The position numbers were made by a program, and so were the translations under genes. This document shows, one piece after another, positions 1 through 8,868 of a stretch of DNA of 64,000 nucleotides. Source of the stretch: Pararhizobium sp. (lineage in GTDB: Bacteria; Pseudomonadota; Alphaproteobacteria; Rhizobiales; Rhizobiaceae); contig JAURWE010000131.1 of NCBI GenBank assembly GCA_030655075.1, positions 124,001-188,000 of the forward strand, written 5' to 3'. The notes beneath the pieces are model-generated. The model was not told the DNA's origin. It ran no database searches and saw nothing but the letters and a program-made list of their open reading frames with translations. Each line of letters starts with the position of its first letter. Position 1 is the first letter of the stretch.

Positions 1-153
1 TGATCGCGCTTGCGACACGCCAATGCTGACGCCTTGACGCTTTTTGTACATAACCCGCCAGCGTACTTGCAAAACCACGCCAAAAATCTAGTGTCCGCAC
101 CTTGGAAAGCGCGGCCGGGTTGAACGGCGGGCGCAAATGCGGAAAGTTGGGTT

Positions 154-432
154 TTGAAGAACATCGAGGATCTGATTTCGGCGATCAACCGAATGCACGC
201 GACCTACAACGCCGGCAGGATCGAGCGTGAAACCGTTCGAGATTTCGTGCTCGGCCTCGGCGACTATGGCGAACCGCACGGCTCTGCCCTGACCGGGGCA
301 AAAGCATGGTTCAAAGGCAAGCGCGATCTCGAACCCGATGAGTTGAAGGTTCTCGACCTCGACTGGCTGCGCACCGTTGCCGAGGGCACGCGCACCGGCC
401 TTGTCCGGCAGGAGCGGGAAGCAGGCCTATGA
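154..432 (+). CDS. Small hypothetical protein upstream of FkbM-like methyltransferase
   Basis: A 92-residue soluble protein that I do not recognise. It opens with TTG, preceded by GGAAAG about 8 bases upstream, so a TTG start is reasonable. It is rich in charged residues, has no signal peptide or membrane segment, and ends in a predicted helical stretch (residues 60-90). Its stop overlaps the ATG of the next gene (ATGA, 429-432), which implies translational coupling with the FkbM-like methyltransferase. No function can be assigned. The coupling suggests a role in the same small operon, which is inference. Confidence 0.6.
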   Translation: MKNIEDLISAINRMHATYNAGRIERETVRDFVLGLGDYGEPHGSALTGAKAWFKGKRDLEPDELKVLDLDWLRTVAEGTRTGLVRQEREAGL

Positions 433-1172
433 CCCTTAAATATGCCTTCCGCGATTTCTTCCGCCGCCGCCGTCTCGCCCGCCACACGGCTGAGCATGGC
501 GACACCTACAGCTATCACGGCTGCACGGTCACCGTGCCGGAGCGCGCAGGCGTCGGCGTGCGCCACGCTCTGCTGCGCAACAGGTATGAGGCCGATGAAG
601 CGGCTATGATATCAAGCCATCTGCCGCACGGAATGCCGGTCATCGAACTCGGTGGATCGCTCGGCGTCGTGTCGGCTCTGGTGCGGTCGCGGATTGGCCG
701 GACAGCGCGCCACGTCGTCGTCGAGGCAAATCCTGACCTTATCGACATCTGCACGGCCAATGCGGCGCACGCTGCCGAAACGGGCGCCACAGAGGTGGTC
801 AACGCGGCGGTTTTTTACGATGCACCCTTCGCCCGCTTCCGCATTACCGCGAATGTGCACGAAAATGCGCTCGATACCGGTGACGGTCCGGGGCGGCTCG
901 TCGAGGTTCCGGCCATCACCCTGGCGACATTGTATGAACGCCTTGGATCGCCCGAGACATTCGCGCTGGTGAGTGACATCGAAGGTGCGGAATATGCGGT
1001 CTTCGCCGCTGAGGTGGACATTCTCGCCAAGGTTTCGGTCGCCGTCATCGAGGTCCATCCCGATGAATTCGAACGGCAGGGCAAGAGCCTTGCCAGCTTC
1101 CTGGTGCTGGGCGAAGCAGCGGGGCTGAAGCTCGCCGCCTCTCAAGCCGACGTCGTCGTCCTAAAACGCTGA
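429..1172 (+). CDS. FkbM-like SAM-dependent methyltransferase
   Basis: 247 residues with a Rossmann methyltransferase core. The glycine-rich SAM motif VIELGGSLGVV is at residues 71-81, the acidic motif VVEANPDL near 97, and the FkbM-type motif DIEGAEYAVF near 185. FkbM proteins usually O-methylate sugars or polyketide-like substrates; the substrate here cannot be read from sequence. The gene overlaps the small upstream gene by 4 bases and is co-transcribed with it. Downstream lies a terminator that serves the convergent gene. The family call is fairly firm, the substrate unknown. Confidence 0.75.
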   Translation: MTLKYAFRDFFRRRRLARHTAEHGDTYSYHGCTVTVPERAGVGVRHALLRNRYEADEAAMISSHLPHGMPVIELGGSLGVVSALVRSRIGRTARHVVVEANPDLIDICTANAAHAAETGATEVVNAAVFYDAPFARFRITANVHENALDTGDGPGRLVEVPAITLATLYERLGSPETFALVSDIEGAEYAVFAAEVDILAKVSVAVIEVHPDEFERQGKSLASFLVLGEAAGLKLAASQADVVVLKR

Positions 1173-1184
1173 TATGGCGCGCGC

Positions 1185-1219
1185 AAAAAAAGGCGGGTGC
1201 CGCTCGGCAGCACCCGCCT
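1185..1219 (-). terminator. Intrinsic terminator of the 1230-1589 gene
   Basis: A perfect 10-bp inverted repeat, AGGCGGGTGC (1191-1200) and GCACCCGCCT (1210-1219), is followed on the minus strand by a run of seven T (complement of 1185-1191). This is a canonical Rho-independent terminator for the leftward gene ending at 1230. It may also weakly stop the rightward methyltransferase transcript. Confidence 0.85.
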
Positions 1220-1229
1220 GGTTCATGTT

Positions 1230-1589
1230 TTACAGTTCCGGGCAGCCCCGGACATTGGCGAAGGTGATCCGGTCAGGGCCACCGCGCGTCATGCCCTGAA
1301 CGATGACGCGGCGTGGCGTGACACCGGCGATGCGGGCGCGGCGGAAACCGGCGTCGCGTGCAAGATCAAGCGCATCATCCGGGTCGCAGCCACGGCGCGG
1401 GCGGCGCTGGCCCATGTCTTCGTCATCGTTGAAACGCGGGCGATCGCGGTCCTTGCGCGGGCGGCCGATGATCACGTCGTCACCGAGGCGCAGTTCGAGA
1501 TCCTGTGAGAAAGCAGGCGGCGCCATGGTTGTGAACGTGCTGGCTGTGAGCACGACGGCCAGACCGGCGTTGGAAAGAAATTTGAGCAT
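1230..1589 (-). CDS. Small secreted protein, unknown function
   Basis: About 119 residues when started at the ATG at 1589, which has GGGAAA about 6 bases upstream; a longer in-frame start at 1634 has no such site. The N-terminus is a clear Sec signal peptide (MLKFLSNAGLAVVLTAS, then an APPAFSQ cleavage region). The mature part is short and strongly basic/acidic (RPRKDRDRPRFNDDED) with two cysteines, CDPDD and the C-terminal RGCPEL, that could form a disulfide. Arg/Asp-rich small secreted proteins of this kind are common in Rhizobiaceae and uncharacterised. Single-gene unit with its own terminator. Confidence 0.7.
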   Translation of the reverse strand: MLKFLSNAGLAVVLTASTFTTMAPPAFSQDLELRLGDDVIIGRPRKDRDRPRFNDDEDMGQRRPRRGCDPDDALDLARDAGFRRARIAGVTPRRVIVQGMTRGGPDRITFANVRGCPEL

Positions 1590-1717
1590 GGTGGTTTCCC
1601 TTATGGTCATCCGACGGTTTGCAGACCAGCGCATCCGTCGGCTTTGATTGATCGAGGGATGAACGGTTGCTGGCCTGGAAGGTTCCGTTCCGGCCGTGCG
1701 TTACGGATGTCGTGGGA

Positions 1718-2635
1718 TCAGACGTCGAGCGATCCGGTGGCGATGCGCACGGCGTGCCCGCCGATGCGCGCCCGCGAGATGCCGCCGTCACGCACGTCGA
1801 GATGCAGATGGATAAGCGACGGCCGCCCCATTTCAACACCCTGTTCGATCAGGATCGGATAGTGCCCGTCGGTCAGCCCGTCGAAATGGTGGATGGCGCC
1901 CGACATTGCCGCCACGGCCGCACCTGTGGCGGGGTCTTCGACGATGCCCATGCCTGACGCAAACATGCGCGCATGGAAATTGGCATGATGATTGACGCCG
2001 CCCCGGCAATAGAGATAGGCGCTGGCCAGATGCCCTTCCACCAGCGGTGCGATCTGCTCCCAGCGGCTGCTGTCGAACTCCACCGCACCGATCGCGCCGA
2101 GATCGTGAACCGGCACCATGACGAAGGGCACGCCGGCGCTCCAGACCGACGGCCGGTGGTTTTCAAAGCCGATATGCGAGGTGTTGAGGCTGAGCGCATC
2201 GGAAAGCTGCTGCGGATCGACGCTCCAGGCGTGGCGGGCGGATGTGCGCGGCAGGTCGAATTCGGCAAAGGACGCCTCCCCGGGCCGCAGCCGAACGGCG
2301 CACCGGACAGGGCCGACATTTTCTTCGAGTACATGCATGAGATCGAGGCTGGAGCGCGGGTCGCCATCGGCCTCTTCGGCGAGCGCGATCGCCGCCCCGA
2401 CGGTCGGATGCCCGGCAAAGGGCAGCTCCCGGCCGGGCGTGAAAATGCGCAGGCGCGCCGCATGGGCCGCCTGTTCCGGCGGGCGCACGAACACCGTTTC
2501 CGACAGGTTGAACTCGCGGGTGATCGCCTGCATTGCCGCGTCGCTCAGCCCGTCACCGTCGAACACCACGGCCAGCTGGTTACCCGCCAGTTTCGTCTGT
2601 GTGAAGACATCGTAGATGGCAAAGCGCCGGGCCAA
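1718..2635 (-). CDS. PhzF family isomerase/epimerase
   Basis: 305 residues, the usual length of PhzF-fold proteins (two diaminopimelate-epimerase-like halves). The conserved N-terminal FTQTKLAGNQLAVV, the catalytic glutamate in NLSETVF (Glu46, equivalent to Glu45 of PhzF) and the second-half motif EDPATGAAVAAM are all visible. The start is TTG with AAGGA about 8 bases upstream; the nearby ATG is out of frame. No other phenazine genes are present, so this is a stand-alone PhzF homologue of unknown substrate rather than a phenazine pathway enzyme. Confidence 0.85.
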   Translation of the reverse strand: MARRFAIYDVFTQTKLAGNQLAVVFDGDGLSDAAMQAITREFNLSETVFVRPPEQAAHAARLRIFTPGRELPFAGHPTVGAAIALAEEADGDPRSSLDLMHVLEENVGPVRCAVRLRPGEASFAEFDLPRTSARHAWSVDPQQLSDALSLNTSHIGFENHRPSVWSAGVPFVMVPVHDLGAIGAVEFDSSRWEQIAPLVEGHLASAYLYCRGGVNHHANFHARMFASGMGIVEDPATGAAVAAMSGAIHHFDGLTDGHYPILIEQGVEMGRPSLIHLHLDVRDGGISRARIGGHAVRIATGSLDV

Positions 2636-2702
2636 ATCGTCATTCCTTATGCCTGTTCAGAGCGGCAATCTGCACGACGGCCGGGACAACGGCAAGGCGC
2701 GT

Positions 2703-3434
2703 TCAGGTTTCATGGGCAAAGAACCATGACAGCACCGGCGGCATCGTCTCGGAATAGCGGTGCAGTGACGGATCGGGACGTCGGATGATGACGACGTCGT
2801 CCACCTCTCGGTGCGGATCGGTGACCATGTGAGCGCGAATGCGCGCGGCCAGCGCCTCGGCGGTGTCGTCGAACCGGTAGAATTTGAACAGGGCGATCAG
2901 CCCATGCGTCTGGACGCCGAAAAACCCGGAGGTTGACCCGGCTGACCACAGGTCAAACCCGATCTCTTCGCGCACTTCGCGCGCCATGTTGGCTTCGACA
3001 TCGCAGCGGCCGTCGACGACGTCGCTCGCATCGAGAGAACCGGCGGCGCAATAGACCTTGCCGGCATTGGCCGTGTGCGCCGACATGCGGATCGCGATCA
3101 CGGCGTTGTCGGAAGAGACAATCACCGGCAGGCCGTAGAGATGGAAGGCGCCCTCCGGCCGGTCCTTGCGCCACAGGAGAAACGTCGAGAACGGCACGAC
3201 ATGGGCGCGCGTTTCCACCCGGCCGCCGCTGATGCGCACATCGCGCTGCAGCACCAGGCCGCCGTCGAACAGCGCCGGATTGGCAGCCACTTCCCGCTCC
3301 CAGTTTTCCATCGCCGCAGCCTGTTCGGCACGATGAAACGGATGCGGCCCCGGTTCCACCACGACCTCGATATCGGTCACGGCAAACACCTCGAGCGGTG
3401 GCGGCCAGTCGGCCCGGTTGCTGACGAAGGTCAT
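2703..3434 (-). CDS. NUDIX hydrolase-like protein
   Basis: 243 residues. Residues 152-160 (REVREEIGF) match the core of the Nudix box, which binds the metal for pyrophosphohydrolysis. The GX5E half of the box just before it is not conserved, so this is a divergent member and could have altered activity. The N-terminal 80 residues are an unassigned domain. The start codon lies 1 base after the stop of the endonuclease/exonuclease-family gene at 3436-4542, so the two are transcribed and probably translated together. A link to nucleotide or nucleic-acid turnover is inferred from the pairing. Confidence 0.65.
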   Translation of the reverse strand: MTFVSNRADWPPPLEVFAVTDIEVVVEPGPHPFHRAEQAAAMENWEREVAANPALFDGGLVLQRDVRISGGRVETRAHVVPFSTFLLWRKDRPEGAFHLYGLPVIVSSDNAVIAIRMSAHTANAGKVYCAAGSLDASDVVDGRCDVEANMAREVREEIGFDLWSAGSTSGFFGVQTHGLIALFKFYRFDDTAEALAARIRAHMVTDPHREVDDVVIIRRPDPSLHRYSETMPPVLSWFFAHET

Positions 3435-3435
3435 G

Positions 3436-4542
3436 TTAGAGATCCAGCTCTACGACGACCGGGCAGTGATCCGACGCTTTCGGCCGGTCCCAGCCGATGC
3501 GCGGATAGCGTTCCACCTCCTGGCCCTTGGGGAAAATGGTCCGCCAGGGCTGCCCGGCCCGGATGATCTCCGGGATCGCTGCCGGGTTGCGGCCGGCCAG
3601 CGCCTTGGATAGCCAGATATAGTCGAGCTGGCAGAGATGCCGCTCCTCCGGCCCGCGCGAATGAAACAGCGTCCAGCGATCGAGCTCCGGCCTGCGCCGC
3701 AGAACATTCTCGGCAAAACCGTCGTGGCTGAAAACATCGAGCGCGCTCGTCGCTTCCTGCCTGGCGACAAAACTGTAACCCATTCGCCGGTCACCGAGCA
3801 CGTCGACCTTTTCCTGATAGTCGTTCATGTCGCCGCAGATGGCGAAATTGGCATTGGCCGTTCCGTCCTTGCCGAAACGCGTCTCGATGATCTGCCGCAC
3901 GGCTGCGGCCTCCGCCTTGCGCACCGGCATGGTCGCCAGCCGTCCGTCGAGCCCGTCGCGGGCCGGCCCCATCGATTTGAAATGCACGACGTAGAGCACG
4001 AACGGTTTGCCGCCGATCCTGAGTTCCAGCTCCAGGCAGTCGCGCCGGAACACCTTGTCGTTGATCGTGTTGGTCACGGAAATCGACGTATCGAACAGGC
4101 CGAGTTCGCCATAGGTGACGCTGGCATGGCTTTTCACCTCCAGGCATTCGATCTTCTCTCCGTCACGCGTCTGCTCGCGCATCAAGACGGCAACATCGAT
4201 CCCACGGCTGTCATTGCCCTCGATCAGGAATTTCTGCCGATAACCATTGCCGACCATCTTGAACAGATAGCCGTATTCGAAGGCATGAAGCGCCGGCAGG
4301 TTGTCGGTCTCCTGGAGGCAGAGAATGTCCGCATCGCAATCGGCGATCGCCAGGGCCGACATCTGGCGCGTGTCGTCCGTGTGCCCGATGGTGCGTGCCT
4401 CTTCCAGCCGCTGGTAATCGGCCTCGCTGCGGATGTCGAAAAGACGCAACACCCGGTCCTGTTTGGTCTGGTTGCGAAAGCCGGTGAAATCGAACCGGTT
4501 CATCAGATTTTCGACGTTGAACGTGGCAAGGCGGAGGGACAT
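3436..4542 (-). CDS. Endonuclease/exonuclease/phosphatase family protein
   Basis: 368 residues from the ATG at 4542, where the conserved domain begins (LRLATFNVENL). A longer frame to 4614 would add an unconserved tail. The DNase I-like fold signatures occur in order: TFNVENL (metal-binding Asn/Glu), CLQETDN (catalytic Glu), ICGDMNDYQ (Asp/Asn pair) and the C-terminal SDHCPVVVEL (catalytic His). There is no signal peptide. Members cleave nucleic acids or phosphodiesters; the substrate is unknown. It is the first gene of a two-gene operon with the NUDIX-like protein. Confidence 0.85.
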   Translation of the reverse strand: MSLRLATFNVENLMNRFDFTGFRNQTKQDRVLRLFDIRSEADYQRLEEARTIGHTDDTRQMSALAIADCDADILCLQETDNLPALHAFEYGYLFKMVGNGYRQKFLIEGNDSRGIDVAVLMREQTRDGEKIECLEVKSHASVTYGELGLFDTSISVTNTINDKVFRRDCLELELRIGGKPFVLYVVHFKSMGPARDGLDGRLATMPVRKAEAAAVRQIIETRFGKDGTANANFAICGDMNDYQEKVDVLGDRRMGYSFVARQEATSALDVFSHDGFAENVLRRRPELDRWTLFHSRGPEERHLCQLDYIWLSKALAGRNPAAIPEIIRAGQPWRTIFPKGQEVERYPRIGWDRPKASDHCPVVVELDL

Positions 4543-4733
4543 GGGCGATTCCGTGTGAGGGTGCGCCGACAGTAGGACATTGACGGGGAAAGTCGAATGA
4601 CAATCTGCCGTCACATCCTTGCATCAGAGCCCAAACCAAATTTGTCCAATCCCCCGTCAAAACCGTGCAACTCTGTTGATTTTATTGGGAATAGCTGCAA
4701 TCGCAGGACGGAACGGCAGAGGGATGCCAGGGG

Positions 4734-6641
4734 ATGACGATGAGCAACAAAGCCAGTTGGGCGGCCAGAGCCCGCTATCAGTTCGACAAGAGCATGGCCG
4801 CCGGCCCGATCGCCCTGATCGGGTGGCTGACCGTCATCTCGCTGATCGTCATAATCATTGCCGGAGCCTTCCTCGCCCTGACCGGCATCGCGCCGGAAGG
4901 CGGCTCGCCGGTCAGCTTCATCGAAGGCGCCTGGGAATCGCTGATGCGCACCATGGATGCCGGCACGATGGGCGGCGATGTCGGCTGGAGTTTTCGCGGC
5001 GTATCACTGTTCGTGACCATATCGGGCATTTTCGTCTTCTCCGCCCTCATCGGTGTCTTGAGCTCCGGTCTTGAAAGCAAGCTCGACGACCTGCGCAAGG
5101 GCCGCTCGCAGGTGCTGGAAACCGACCAGACCGTCATCCTCAACTGGTCGCCGTCGATCTTCGACGTGATTTCCGAACTGGTCATCGCCAACACCAGCCG
5201 CAAGAAGCCGCGCATCGTTATCATGGCCAACAAGGACAAGGTCGAGATGGAAGACGAGATCGCGACCAAGGTCAGCGATCTGCGCAACACCAAGATCATC
5301 TGCCGCAGCGGTGATCCGACCGATCTCTACGACCTCAATCTCGTCAATCCGCACACCTGCCGCTCGATCATCGTCCTATCGCCGGAAGGCGACGATGCCG
5401 ATTCGCAGGTGATCAAATCCGTGCTGGCGCTGGTCAACGACCCGGCCCGCCGCACCAAGCCCTACCAGATCGCCGCCGAAGTGCGCGATTCGCGCAATGC
5501 CGAAGTCGCCCGCATCGTCGGCGGTGCGGAGCTGCAGCTGGTTCTGGCCGACGACCTGATTTCGCGCATCGTCGTACATTCCAGCCGCCAGACAGGCCTC
5601 AGCGCCGTCTATTCCGAGCTGCTCGATTTCGACGGCTGCGAGATCTACACGCTGCTGCAGCCGGGCCTGACGGGGAAATCCTTCGCCGCAGGCGTCATGG
5701 CCTATGAACATTGCACGCTGATCGGCGTCTGCGACGCCGACAACAACGTCCAGCTAAATCCGCCCACCAGCCGCATTTTCCAGGATGGCGAACGGGCCAT
5801 CATCATTGCCGAGGACGACGCCGCCATCAAGATCGGCACCAATGAAATCCGCTTCGAAAAGGACGCGATCCTGCCGCCGCACAGTGTCGCGCCGAAGCCG
5901 GAGCGCACCCTCATTCTCGGTTGGAACCGCCGCGGCCCGATGATCGCCCACGAGCTGTCCCGCTATGTCGCGCCAGGATCGCTGCTGACCATCGCCGCCG
6001 ATACGCCCGACATCAAGAAGGACGTCGCGGCATTGACCGTTGCCGGCGGCAACATGGGCATCGACCTGAAAGTCATCGATACCAGCAGCCGCTCGGCGCT
6101 GGACGCCTTGGAAATCCCGGCCTACGACCATGTTCTGGTGCTCGGCTACAGCGACCACATGGCCGCCCAGCCCGCCGACACGCGCACGCTGATCACGCTG
6201 CTGCAATTGCGCAAGATCGCCGAAAACGCCGGCATTCACATCAGCGTCGTCAGCGAAATGACCGACGTGCGCAACCGCGAACTGGCCGAAGTGACCCGCG
6301 CCGACGATTTTGTCGTCAGCAACAAGCTGGTCAGCCTGATGCTGGCGCAGGCGTCGGAAAACGAATCCATGGCGGCCATCTTCGACGAGTTGCTCGACGA
6401 GGACGGCTCGGAAATCTACATGCGCCCGGTCAGCGATTATGTCGCCATCGACCAGCCGGTCAGCTTCTACACGATCTGCCTGTCGGCACTGCGGCGCGGC
6501 GAAGTGGCCATCGGTTACCGGCGCCAGCGGGCCGGGGATGCCGACGAGCGCAATCTCGGCGGCGTCGTGGTCAATCCGCTCAAGGCCGGCAAATTGCTCT
6601 ACACCGAGGCCGACCGCGTCATCGTGCTCGCGCGCGACTGA
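4734..6641 (+). CDS. CASTOR/POLLUX-related putative ion channel
   Basis: 635 residues. Transmembrane helix 1 spans about 27-51 and helix 2 about 88-111. Between them is a pore-like re-entrant segment, LMRTMDAGTMGG (70-81), with a TMDAGTMGGD signature characteristic of the bacterial relatives of the plant symbiosis channels CASTOR and POLLUX. The rest is cytoplasmic with two RCK-like Rossmann regions, one starting at VILNWSPS (about 135) and one at LILGWNRRG (about 390). The ATG at 4740 has AGGGG at better spacing than the ATG at 4734, so the true start may be two codons later. Ion selectivity cannot be inferred. Confidence 0.8.
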   Translation: MTMSNKASWAARARYQFDKSMAAGPIALIGWLTVISLIVIIIAGAFLALTGIAPEGGSPVSFIEGAWESLMRTMDAGTMGGDVGWSFRGVSLFVTISGIFVFSALIGVLSSGLESKLDDLRKGRSQVLETDQTVILNWSPSIFDVISELVIANTSRKKPRIVIMANKDKVEMEDEIATKVSDLRNTKIICRSGDPTDLYDLNLVNPHTCRSIIVLSPEGDDADSQVIKSVLALVNDPARRTKPYQIAAEVRDSRNAEVARIVGGAELQLVLADDLISRIVVHSSRQTGLSAVYSELLDFDGCEIYTLLQPGLTGKSFAAGVMAYEHCTLIGVCDADNNVQLNPPTSRIFQDGERAIIIAEDDAAIKIGTNEIRFEKDAILPPHSVAPKPERTLILGWNRRGPMIAHELSRYVAPGSLLTIAADTPDIKKDVAALTVAGGNMGIDLKVIDTSSRSALDALEIPAYDHVLVLGYSDHMAAQPADTRTLITLLQLRKIAENAGIHISVVSEMTDVRNRELAEVTRADDFVVSNKLVSLMLAQASENESMAAIFDELLDEDGSEIYMRPVSDYVAIDQPVSFYTICLSALRRGEVAIGYRRQRAGDADERNLGGVVVNPLKAGKLLYTEADRVIVLARD

Positions 6642-6646
6642 ATTCC

Positions 6647-7063
6647 TCAGATTGTCGTCAGCAGCAGGCTGGTTTCGGATTTCGAGACTCCCTCCAGCGC
6701 CCTGATGTGACGCAACACCCGGTCGAAGTCCGTCAGATTCTCGGTCTGGATTTCCGCCACCAGATCCCATGCGCCGTTGGTCGTATGCAGGGCGCGGATC
6801 TCCGGCACGCCGCGCAGGGTTTTGAGCAGCGGCACGGTCTTCTGTCCGGTGATTTCGATGAGCATGATCGCCCGCACCGCATGCGGATCTTCGGCCGCGG
6901 CGATGCGCACGGTGAAACCGGCGATAATCCCGTCCGCCGTCAGCCGGTCGATCCGGTTCTGCACCGTGCCGCGCGAAATCTTCAAGAGATCCGCCAGCTT
7001 CGATATCGAAGCGCGTCCGTCGGTGCGCAGCGCTGCGAGCAAGTTCCGGTCTATCGTATCCAT
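6647..7063 (-). CDS. Lrp/AsnC family transcriptional regulator
   Basis: 138 residues from the ATG at 7063 (MDTIDRNLLAAL, the normal Lrp start); the frame upstream to 7141 is not conserved-looking. The N-terminal winged helix-turn-helix (about 17-42, ISKLADLLKISRGTVQNRID) is followed by a RAM ligand-binding domain (ITGQKTVPLLKTLRGVPEI onward). It is divergent from the RocB-like peptidase gene 146 bases away, the usual arrangement for a local Lrp-type activator of amino-acid catabolism. That regulatory link is inferred from position. Confidence 0.85.
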   Translation of the reverse strand: MDTIDRNLLAALRTDGRASISKLADLLKISRGTVQNRIDRLTADGIIAGFTVRIAAAEDPHAVRAIMLIEITGQKTVPLLKTLRGVPEIRALHTTNGAWDLVAEIQTENLTDFDRVLRHIRALEGVSKSETSLLLTTI

Positions 7064-7209
7064 CCAGCCAATCCTGTCATAATGGCAGGAAGAATTGGCA
7101 TATTGATGGAATTGGCAAGCATATTTCCAAAATACTGCCATTTCGCTTGAAATCGCGCTGCCCTAAGCTTGGCCACATCTGCAAACGAAAACCTGACAAG
7201 GCCCCGTAC

Positions 7210-8862
7210 ATGCCCTCTTCCGCCGAGATTTCTGCCGACCGGACGCGCGACCTTTCCCTGCTGATGACAGAATGGCCGAGCGTCACCGGTTCCTTAGACG
7301 AGGCTGCCTTTTCGCAGAGGCTTGTCGATCTCCTGGCAACGACACCCTATTTCGCCAGCCATCCGCAGCAGTTGATCACGGTCGACAGCCACGGCGAGCC
7401 GATGACGAAGAACGTGCTGGCGCTGGTGCGCGGCAAGGGCCGCAAATGCATCGTGCTCGCCGGCCATTTCGATACGGTTTCGATCGCCAATTACGGCACC
7501 CTGGCGCCGCTCGCCTGCCAGCCCGGCGCGCTCTTGAAGGCCCTCGTCCAGGAACTGTCGTCCCGTCCGCTCAATGCCGTCGAACAGCGCACGCTCGATG
7601 ATCTCAACAGTGGCGATTTTCTTCCGGGCCGGGGTCTTCTCGACATGAAGAGTGGCCTTGCCGCCGGCGTCGCCGTCCTCGAACGGTTTGCGGCGCTCGA
7701 TGAGCGCATCGGCAACATTCTGCTCGTCGCCACGCCGGACGAGGAGAACCGCTCGCGCGGCATGCGCAGCGTCCGCAACGCCCTGCCCCGCATTGCAAAG
7801 GAATGGGATCTGGACATCATTGGCGGCATCAATCTCGATGCATCCGGCTGCGACAAGGACGGTGAGGAAGGCCGCGCCGTCTATCTCGGCTCCGTCGGCA
7901 AGTTCGCCCCCTTCGCCTTCGTCATCGGTCGCCCGACCCATGCGGGCTATCCGTTTAACGGCACCAGCGCCCATCTGATCGCCTCGGAGATCATCCTGAA
8001 GATGGATACCAACCCGGCACTCAGCGACGAAGCGCACGGCGAACATTCGCCACCACCCGTCTGCCTCGAGGCCAAGGACCTGCGCAGCGGCTATGAGGTA
8101 ACGACGCCGTCACGCGTCTGGCTCTCCTTCAACTGGCTGACCCACAGGCGCAGCGCCGCAACGCTGCTCGATGATTTCCGCACCATCGTCACCGATGCGT
8201 TGAACACCGCCCTCGCCCGTCAAAGCCGCAACGCCGAGGATGCGGCCGCCAGAGGCCAGATGGCGGGCGCCTCAGCCATGGACGGCGCGGTGCTGACCTA
8301 TGCGGACCTGCACGATCTTGCCTTTGCCCGTAGCGGACAGTCTGCCCTCGACCGCATCCGGGCGCTGGACGAAAGCCTCAAGACGGCGGACGACCCGCTG
8401 GCCGTCACCCGCGAGCTGGTGAACGCCCTGATGACGGAAGCCAAGCTCGAAGGCCCGGCCGTCGTCATCGGCTTCAGCAGCCTGCATTATCCGCTTGTCC
8501 ATCTCGATCAGGCCGGAGATGCAGGCGCGGCGTTCCAGCGGACCATGGAAACGGTGATGCACAGGATTTCCGAGCGCCACCAGACCGGCATCAAATTTAA
8601 GCAGATCTTCGCCGGCATTTCCGACATGAGCTTCTTCGGCCACAGCCCGGATGCACAGGATGCCGGATTGCTGTCGGCCAACACGCCCTCGGCCGCCTTT
8701 GCCGACAAGCCGCCCGAGGGATTGCTGTCCTACCCGGTCGTCAATATCGGCCCCTGGGGCCGCGATTATCATCAGAAATGGGAACGCGTGCACACGCCCT
8801 ATACGTTCGGCGTGCTGCCGGACTTCGTTTTCGAGGCGGCGGTCGCCTGCCTCGAAGATTAG
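7210..8862 (+). CDS. M20 family peptidase, RocB-like
   Basis: About 550 residues from the ATG at 7210, which has AAGG about 7 bases upstream; a TTG-started longer form from 7147 is possible but less likely. It has the di-metal M20 signatures in order: LAGHFDTV (His/Asp), GRGLLDMKSG (bridging Asp), ATPDEENRSRG (catalytic and ligand Glu), NLDASGCD, and the C-terminal GRDYHQKWERVH. The arrangement and length fit the RocB family, named after the Bacillus arginine-utilisation locus, rather than short acetylornithine deacetylases. With the divergent Lrp regulator and the convergent aminotransferase it forms an amino-acid or peptide degradation neighbourhood. Confidence 0.8.
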   Translation: MPSSAEISADRTRDLSLLMTEWPSVTGSLDEAAFSQRLVDLLATTPYFASHPQQLITVDSHGEPMTKNVLALVRGKGRKCIVLAGHFDTVSIANYGTLAPLACQPGALLKALVQELSSRPLNAVEQRTLDDLNSGDFLPGRGLLDMKSGLAAGVAVLERFAALDERIGNILLVATPDEENRSRGMRSVRNALPRIAKEWDLDIIGGINLDASGCDKDGEEGRAVYLGSVGKFAPFAFVIGRPTHAGYPFNGTSAHLIASEIILKMDTNPALSDEAHGEHSPPPVCLEAKDLRSGYEVTTPSRVWLSFNWLTHRRSAATLLDDFRTIVTDALNTALARQSRNAEDAAARGQMAGASAMDGAVLTYADLHDLAFARSGQSALDRIRALDESLKTADDPLAVTRELVNALMTEAKLEGPAVVIGFSSLHYPLVHLDQAGDAGAAFQRTMETVMHRISERHQTGIKFKQIFAGISDMSFFGHSPDAQDAGLLSANTPSAAFADKPPEGLLSYPVVNIGPWGRDYHQKWERVHTPYTFGVLPDFVFEAAVACLED

Positions 8863-8868
8863 AAAAAT

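Noticed and set aside
34..60. TTGACG near the left edge as a promoter for the first gene
   Set aside because: No acceptable -10 hexamer at 16-18 bases, and the edge cuts off any upstream context.
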